Source: Sphingomonas aerophila (GTDB lineage Bacteria; Pseudomonadota; Alphaproteobacteria; Sphingomonadales; Sphingomonadaceae). Taken from it: DNA of 64,000 bases. A model generated the notes under the pieces. It ran no database searches. It saw only the letters and a program-made list of their open reading frames with translations, and was not told the DNA's origin. The position numbers and the translations under genes were made by a program. How positions within the stretch are numbered: the first letter of the stretch is position 1; each line of letters opens with the position of its first letter. Of the stretch, positions 60,336-64,000 are shown piece by piece. Where the stretch lies: assembly GCF_014199305.1 (NCBI RefSeq), contig NZ_JACIJK010000013.1, positions 1 to 64,000 on the forward strand, written 5' to 3'.

Positions 60336-61204
60336 GCGAGCCACAAAGCGTCTTGCCGGTCCAGGCGACGCTGGGCGAAGGACCCGTCTGGGTCGCGCGT
60401 GAGCAAGCCTTGTGGTTCGTGGACATCAAGAGCCATCAGGTACACCGCTTCGACCCCGCGACTGGCGATCATCGCAGCTTCGCGGCGCCGGAGCAGGTCG
60501 GCTGGGTATTGCCATCCGACGATGGTCAGTTCCTGGCCGGGCTGAAAACGGGCGTGGCTCGGTTCGATGCGGAGACGGGTGAGTTCACGTCCCTTCGCGA
60601 CCCGGAGCCCGACCTCCCCGGCAATCGTCTGAACGATGCAACGGTGGATGCGGCGGGTCGCGTCTGGTTCGGGACCATGGACGATGGCGAGGAGGCTGCG
60701 ACCGGATGCCTGTGGTGCCTGGATGGTGGCGAGGTTCGCGCCTCGGGCTTGCCGCCGGTCACCATCACCAATGGTCCGGCGATCAGCCCCGATGGCCGGA
60801 CGCTGTACCATACCGATACACTTGGTCGTTTGATCCACGCCGTTCCCATGAATGACGACGGCACGCTCGGGTCCGCACGCGTGTTCGCCGAGATCGCGGA
60901 AGAGGATGGCTGGCCCGACGGTTGCGTCTGCGATGCCGAGGGTTTCCTGTGGTCGGGCCTGTGGGGCGGCTGGCGCGCGCGGCGTTATGCGCCGGACGGA
61001 AGCATCGCTCAGGAGGTCCGTTTTCCAGTCGCGAACATCACCAAGATCGCGTTCGGCGGACCAGACCTGACCACCGCCTATGCCACCACCGCGCGAAAAG
61101 GGCTCGACGAGGCAGTTCTCGCCGGCCAACCTCTCGCGGGCAACCTTTTCGCCTTCGATGCCGGGGTCGCGGGGATCCCCGGCTCGGTCGCAAGGCTCAG
61201 ATAA
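60326..61204 (+). CDS. xylC: Xylono-1,4-lactonase (SMP-30 family)
   Basis: About 292 residues without a signal peptide, so cytosolic. It hydrolyses xylonolactone to xylonate. SMP-30 motifs include ATLGEGPVWVAREQALWFVDIKS with the first metal ligand, NRLNDATVDAAGRVWFGTMDDGEE, ITNGPAISPDGRTLYHTDT, and WPDGCVCDAEGFLWSGLWGGW with an aspartate ligand. The pattern is that of Caulobacter XylC. Its start overlaps the last codons of xylB by 10 bases. It differs from the Tat-exported lactonase at 52365-53363, so the locus has one lactonase per compartment. Confidence 0.93.
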   Translation: MALSEPQSVLPVQATLGEGPVWVAREQALWFVDIKSHQVHRFDPATGDHRSFAAPEQVGWVLPSDDGQFLAGLKTGVARFDAETGEFTSLRDPEPDLPGNRLNDATVDAAGRVWFGTMDDGEEAATGCLWCLDGGEVRASGLPPVTITNGPAISPDGRTLYHTDTLGRLIHAVPMNDDGTLGSARVFAEIAEEDGWPDGCVCDAEGFLWSGLWGGWRARRYAPDGSIAQEVRFPVANITKIAFGGPDLTTAYATTARKGLDEAVLAGQPLAGNLFAFDAGVAGIPGSVARLR

Positions 61205-61223
61205 GAAAACAAGGAGACACAAG

Positions 61224-62624
61224 TTGGAGCGAGGGGAAAGCGAGGCCAATATTGGCTTCATTGCCGCGATCGTCGCAGTGGCGACGATCGGCGGTTTGTT
61301 GTTCGGGTATGACAGTGGCGCGGTAAACGGCACCCAGGAAGGCCTGCGTACGGCGTTCCAGCTGAGCGAGGGTGGGCTTGGATTCACGGTCGGCTCGCTG
61401 CTGATCGGCTGTTTTATCGGTGCGTTCTTTGCGGGCACGCTCGCTGATCGCCTCGGTCGCCGCAACGTGATGCGGCTTGCCGCCCTGTTGTTCCTGATCG
61501 GCGCGCTGGTGCAGGGCTTTGCCCATGTGCAGCCATTGTTCGTGATCGCCCGCATCGTCGGCGGCATGGCCGTGGGCGCCGCCAGCGTCCTTTCGCCGGC
61601 CTATATCTCGGAAGTCGCACCTGCGAACATCCGCGGCCGCATGACCACCGTGCAGCAGATCATGGTCATCACCGGCCTGACCGCTGCGTTCCTGGTGAAC
61701 TACTTCCTCGCCAACGCGGCGGGCGCTTCCACCAACATCTTCTGGGGTGGCCTGGAAGCGTGGCGCTGGATGTACCTGATGCAGGCGCTGCCGGCGGCGG
61801 TGTTCCTGATCGCGCTGTTCTTCATCCCGGAAAGCCCGCGCTTCCTGGTGTCCAAGGGCCGGCATGAGCAGGCAGGCGTCGTCCTCGCCCGCCTGTTCGG
61901 TCAGACCGTCGCCACGGCCAAGCTGGAAGAGATCCGCGCAAGCTTCTCGAGCGACCATCGCCCCCGCCTGTCGGATGTGACGGCGCCCGGCACGGGCCTG
62001 CGCCCGGTGGTGTGGGCGGGCCTGGTGCTGGCGGTGTTCCAGCAACTCGTCGGCATCAACGTCATCTTCTATTATGGCGCCACGCTGTGGCAGGCTGCCG
62101 GCTTCTCCGAAGCTCAGGCGCTGCAGACCAACATCATCTCGGGCACCGTCTCCATTCTCGCCTGCTTCGTCACGGTCGGACTGGTGGACAAGATCGGCCG
62201 CAAGCCGCTGCTGCTGATCGGCTCGGCGGGCATGACGGTGACGTTGTTCCTGATGGTATACGCCTTTTCGACCGGCACGCTGGTCGGCACGCAGCTGACG
62301 CTGCCGGGACACATGGGGATCGTCGCGGTTGTCGCGGCGCTTGCCTATTCAGCGTTCTTCAACATCAGCTGGGGCCCGGTCATGTGGGTCATGCTGGGCG
62401 AGATGTTCCCGAACCAGCTGCGCGGATCGGCGCTGGCCGTCTGCGGCTTTGCGCAGTGGTTCTCGAACTACCTGATCGCGCAGAGCTTCCCGATCATGCT
62501 GGGCAGCCTGGGTCTGGCGGCAAGCTACACCTTCTATGGTGTCTGCGCCGCGATCAGCTTCTTCCTGGTCCAGCGTTTCATTCACGAAACCAAGGGCAAG
62601 GAGCTGGAGGCGATGGAGGGTTAA
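61224..62624 (+). CDS. MFS sugar transporter (sugar-porter family), probable xylose importer
   Basis: About 466 residues with 12 membrane helices. Sugar-porter signatures are present: GGLLFGYDSGAVNG in helix 1, ADRLGRRNVM after helix 2, FIPESPRFLVSKGR after helix 6, QQLVGINVIFYYG in helix 7, DKIGRKPL, and a final HETKGKELE. The family brings in xylose, arabinose or glucose by proton symport. The start is a TTG at 61224 with AAGGAG seven bases upstream, lying 20 bases after xylC; a longer frame into xylC is not credible. Last gene of the operon, followed by a strong terminator. Confidence 0.9.
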   Translation: MERGESEANIGFIAAIVAVATIGGLLFGYDSGAVNGTQEGLRTAFQLSEGGLGFTVGSLLIGCFIGAFFAGTLADRLGRRNVMRLAALLFLIGALVQGFAHVQPLFVIARIVGGMAVGAASVLSPAYISEVAPANIRGRMTTVQQIMVITGLTAAFLVNYFLANAAGASTNIFWGGLEAWRWMYLMQALPAAVFLIALFFIPESPRFLVSKGRHEQAGVVLARLFGQTVATAKLEEIRASFSSDHRPRLSDVTAPGTGLRPVVWAGLVLAVFQQLVGINVIFYYGATLWQAAGFSEAQALQTNIISGTVSILACFVTVGLVDKIGRKPLLLIGSAGMTVTLFLMVYAFSTGTLVGTQLTLPGHMGIVAVVAALAYSAFFNISWGPVMWVMLGEMFPNQLRGSALAVCGFAQWFSNYLIAQSFPIMLGSLGLAASYTFYGVCAAISFFLVQRFIHETKGKELEAMEG

Positions 62625-62647
62625 TCCCCTCCCCGTCTGCTGGTCAC

Positions 62648-62687
62648 GAAAAGGCCCGCCGCTCCATCCGGAACGGCGGGCCTTTTC
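62648..62687 (+). terminator. Intrinsic terminator of the xylX-xylB-xylC-transporter operon
   Basis: GAAAAGGCCCGCCG at 62648-62661 pairs over its full length with CGGCGGGCCTTTTC at 62674-62687. A 12-base loop separates the arms and TTTTCTT ends the right side. The core is GC-rich with A/T flanks on both sides, so it could also end transcription from the opposite strand. It is 23 bases after the transporter stop. Confidence 0.92.
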
Positions 62688-62858
62688 TTGTCGGGGAAAC
62701 TACCGGCCGGGTGCTTCTGCGCAAACAGGGCATAGGGTGCGGGATAGACCAGGTTCTCGCCTGCCATCCCGGGCGCCCTCCTGCCTCGATTCGTGGCGGG
62801 GGGATGACCCCGTGCCCTCCGCAGACGCAGGAACACGGGACCATAGCGCACGGCTGGC

Positions 62859-62878
62859 GCTCCTGCTTTCGCAGGAGC
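62859..62878. repeat. REP-like palindrome GCTCCTGC-TTTC-GCAGGAGC
   Basis: A perfect 8-bp stem with a four-base loop lies between the convergent transporter and xylD genes, 6 bases from the xylD stop codon. Hairpins of this exact type (GCTCCTGC...GCAGGAGC) are familiar as short dispersed intergenic repeats in sphingomonad genomes. It may terminate or stabilise the xylD transcript. Only one copy is seen in this window. Confidence 0.6.
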
Positions 62879-62884
62879 GACGCG

Positions 62885-64000
62885 TCAGTGGTTATGCCGC
62901 GGGGTCACAGCGGCAACGCCGCGGTATTTGAGAGCGAATTCGAGCACACCGCCTTCGCCCAGTTGCCCGGTCTTCTCGCGATACAGCTCTTCCCATGGCG
63001 TGTGGCTCGGCGGCACTTCGGGGCCAGGTTCGGTGCGGCGGCGGGCGATCTCGGCATCGTCCACCAGCGCGTCGCACGTGCCCTTGTTCAGGTCGACGCG
63101 GATCATGTCGCCGGTCCGCAGCCACGCAAGCCCGCCGCCCGCCGCGCTCTCGGGCGATGCATTGAGAATGGAGGGGCTGTCGCTGGTGCCGGACTGGCGG
63201 CCGTCACCCAATGTCGGCAGCGCCATGATGCCGCGCTGGATCAGGTGATCCGGCGGCTGCATGTTCACGACCTCCGCCGATCCCGGCCAGCCGATCGGCC
63301 CGGCGCCACGGATGACCAGGATGCAATCCTCGTCGATGTTGAGCGAGGGGTCGTTGATACGGTGGTGGTAATCGTCGGACCCATCGAACACGATCGCGCG
63401 GGCCTCGAACACGCCCTCCCGCCCAGGCTGCGACAAGTACCGCTCCCGGAATGCCGGGGAAATGACGCTGGTTTTCATGATTGCGGCATCGAACAGGTTG
63501 CCGGTCATCACCAGGAAGCCTGCCTGCTCCTTCAGCGGCTTGTCGTAAGGCCGGATCACCTCGCGATCGCGCGCAGTCCGCCCGGCGATGTTCTCGGCGA
63601 TGGTCTGCCCGGTCACGGTCAGGCACTCGCCATGCAGCTTCCCCGCAGCGGCAAGCTCGGTCAACACGGCCGGTACCCCGCCCGCACGGTGGAAGCGCTC
63701 ACCCAGGAAACGGCCTGCCGGCTGCACGTCCGCCAGGAGGGGCAGGTCATAACCTTCGGTCGCGAAGTCAGCCGTGGAAAGCTCGATCCCGGCATGGCGC
63801 GCCATCGCGATCAGGTGCGGCTGCGCGTTGGAGGACCCGCCGATCGCGGTCACCGTGCGGATCGCGTTCACGAAGCTTTCCCGCGTCAGGATGCGGCTGG
63901 GCCGCAGGTCCTCGTACGCCATGTCGACAATGCGCTTGCCGGTCAGGAACGCCATCTGCCCACGCTCGCGATAAGGCGCCGGAATCATCGCGCAGCCCGG
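62885..64000 (-). CDS. xylD: Xylonate dehydratase (IlvD/Edd family), C-terminal part only
   Basis: The last about 371 residues of a dihydroxyacid/sugar-acid dehydratase; the start lies beyond the right edge. The enzyme turns D-xylonate into 2-keto-3-deoxy-xylonate with an Fe-S cluster and Mg2+. The visible family blocks are IPAPYRERGQMAFLTGKRIV, AIGGSSNAQPHLIAMARHAGIEL, DVQPAGRFLGE, YDKPLKEQAGFLVMTGNLFDAAIMKTSVI, RGAGPIGWPGSAEVVNMQPP, LGDGRQSGTS and GDMIRVDLNKGTCDALV. This matches the sugar-acid branch more than IlvD. It faces the xylXBC operon from the other strand, so at least two transcripts supply the pathway. Confidence 0.9.
   Translation of the reverse strand, partial: PGCAMIPAPYRERGQMAFLTGKRIVDMAYEDLRPSRILTRESFVNAIRTVTAIGGSSNAQPHLIAMARHAGIELSTADFATEGYDLPLLADVQPAGRFLGERFHRAGGVPAVLTELAAAGKLHGECLTVTGQTIAENIAGRTARDREVIRPYDKPLKEQAGFLVMTGNLFDAAIMKTSVISPAFRERYLSQPGREGVFEARAIVFDGSDDYHHRINDPSLNIDEDCILVIRGAGPIGWPGSAEVVNMQPPDHLIQRGIMALPTLGDGRQSGTSDSPSILNASPESAAGGGLAWLRTGDMIRVDLNKGTCDALVDDAEIARRRTEPGPEVPPSHTPWEELYREKTGQLGEGGVLEFALKYRGVAAVTPRHNH

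Noticed and set aside
61080..61223. An upstream start for the MFS transporter within xylC
   Set aside because: The added residues are antigenic noise from the xylC frame; a TTG at 61224 with AAGGAG at ideal spacing begins at the first conserved segment.

Overview
The window is high-GC DNA of alphaproteobacterial type, most like a Sphingomonas or close relative (Sphingomonadaceae). The reasons are TonB receptors and halogenase-like genes tied to xylan use, a Caulobacter-type oxidative (Weimberg) xylose pathway, an HxD/H cupin family common in sphingomonads, a lipid kinase/nucleotidyltransferase cluster and REP-like hairpins. This is judged from protein sequence by eye; no search was run. No tRNA, rRNA, CRISPR array or transcription factor gene was seen.

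Layout. 1-90: end of an IS5-type insertion sequence. 493-5367: a type I secretion system (ABC exporter, HlyD adaptor, TolC channel) without a visible substrate gene. 5734-9709: a minus-strand trehalose operon (otsB, a GH15 hydrolase, otsA), divergent from a Nudix gene; a sigma-EcfG-like general-stress promoter lies between. 10406-14872: a metallo-beta-lactamase-fold hydrolase, an alpha/beta hydrolase fused in frame to a secreted royal-jelly-family protein, and a membrane dipeptidase. 14876-22456: a possible lipid or envelope headgroup cluster with a flippase, two CDP-glycerol-phosphotransferase-like proteins, a DUF2141 secreted protein and a four-gene coupled operon (DAG/ceramide-type kinase, nucleotidyltransferase, MobA-like transferase, HAD phosphatase). 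22552-28454: a CHASE2-EAL phosphodiesterase, a FecR-domain protein with a lysine-rich 10-residue tandem repeat, and a two-partner-secretion transporter (TpsB).

28426-64000 is one large xylan-utilisation region. It holds a GH10 xylanase, a CE15 glucuronoyl esterase, a GH43, a GH3, a GH2, three further esterases (one an SGNH-CE4 fusion), a TonB receptor, four consecutive flavin-halogenase-like genes and two JmjC-like cupins. A Tat-exported Gfo/Idh oxidoreductase is paired with a Tat-exported lactonase. The cytosolic Weimberg pathway follows: xylB dehydrogenase, xylC lactonase, xylD dehydratase (cut by the right edge), xylX dehydratase and alpha-ketoglutarate semialdehyde dehydrogenase, plus an MFS sugar importer.

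The inferred logic of the last region is as follows. Xylan is cut outside the cell and its oligomers enter through the TonB receptor. Esterases and glycosidases strip them in the periplasm. Xylose is then oxidised to 2-oxoglutarate in the cytosol, possibly with a parallel periplasmic oxidation. The roles of the halogenase-like proteins and cupins are unknown and are the most interesting open question, together with the lipid headgroup cluster.
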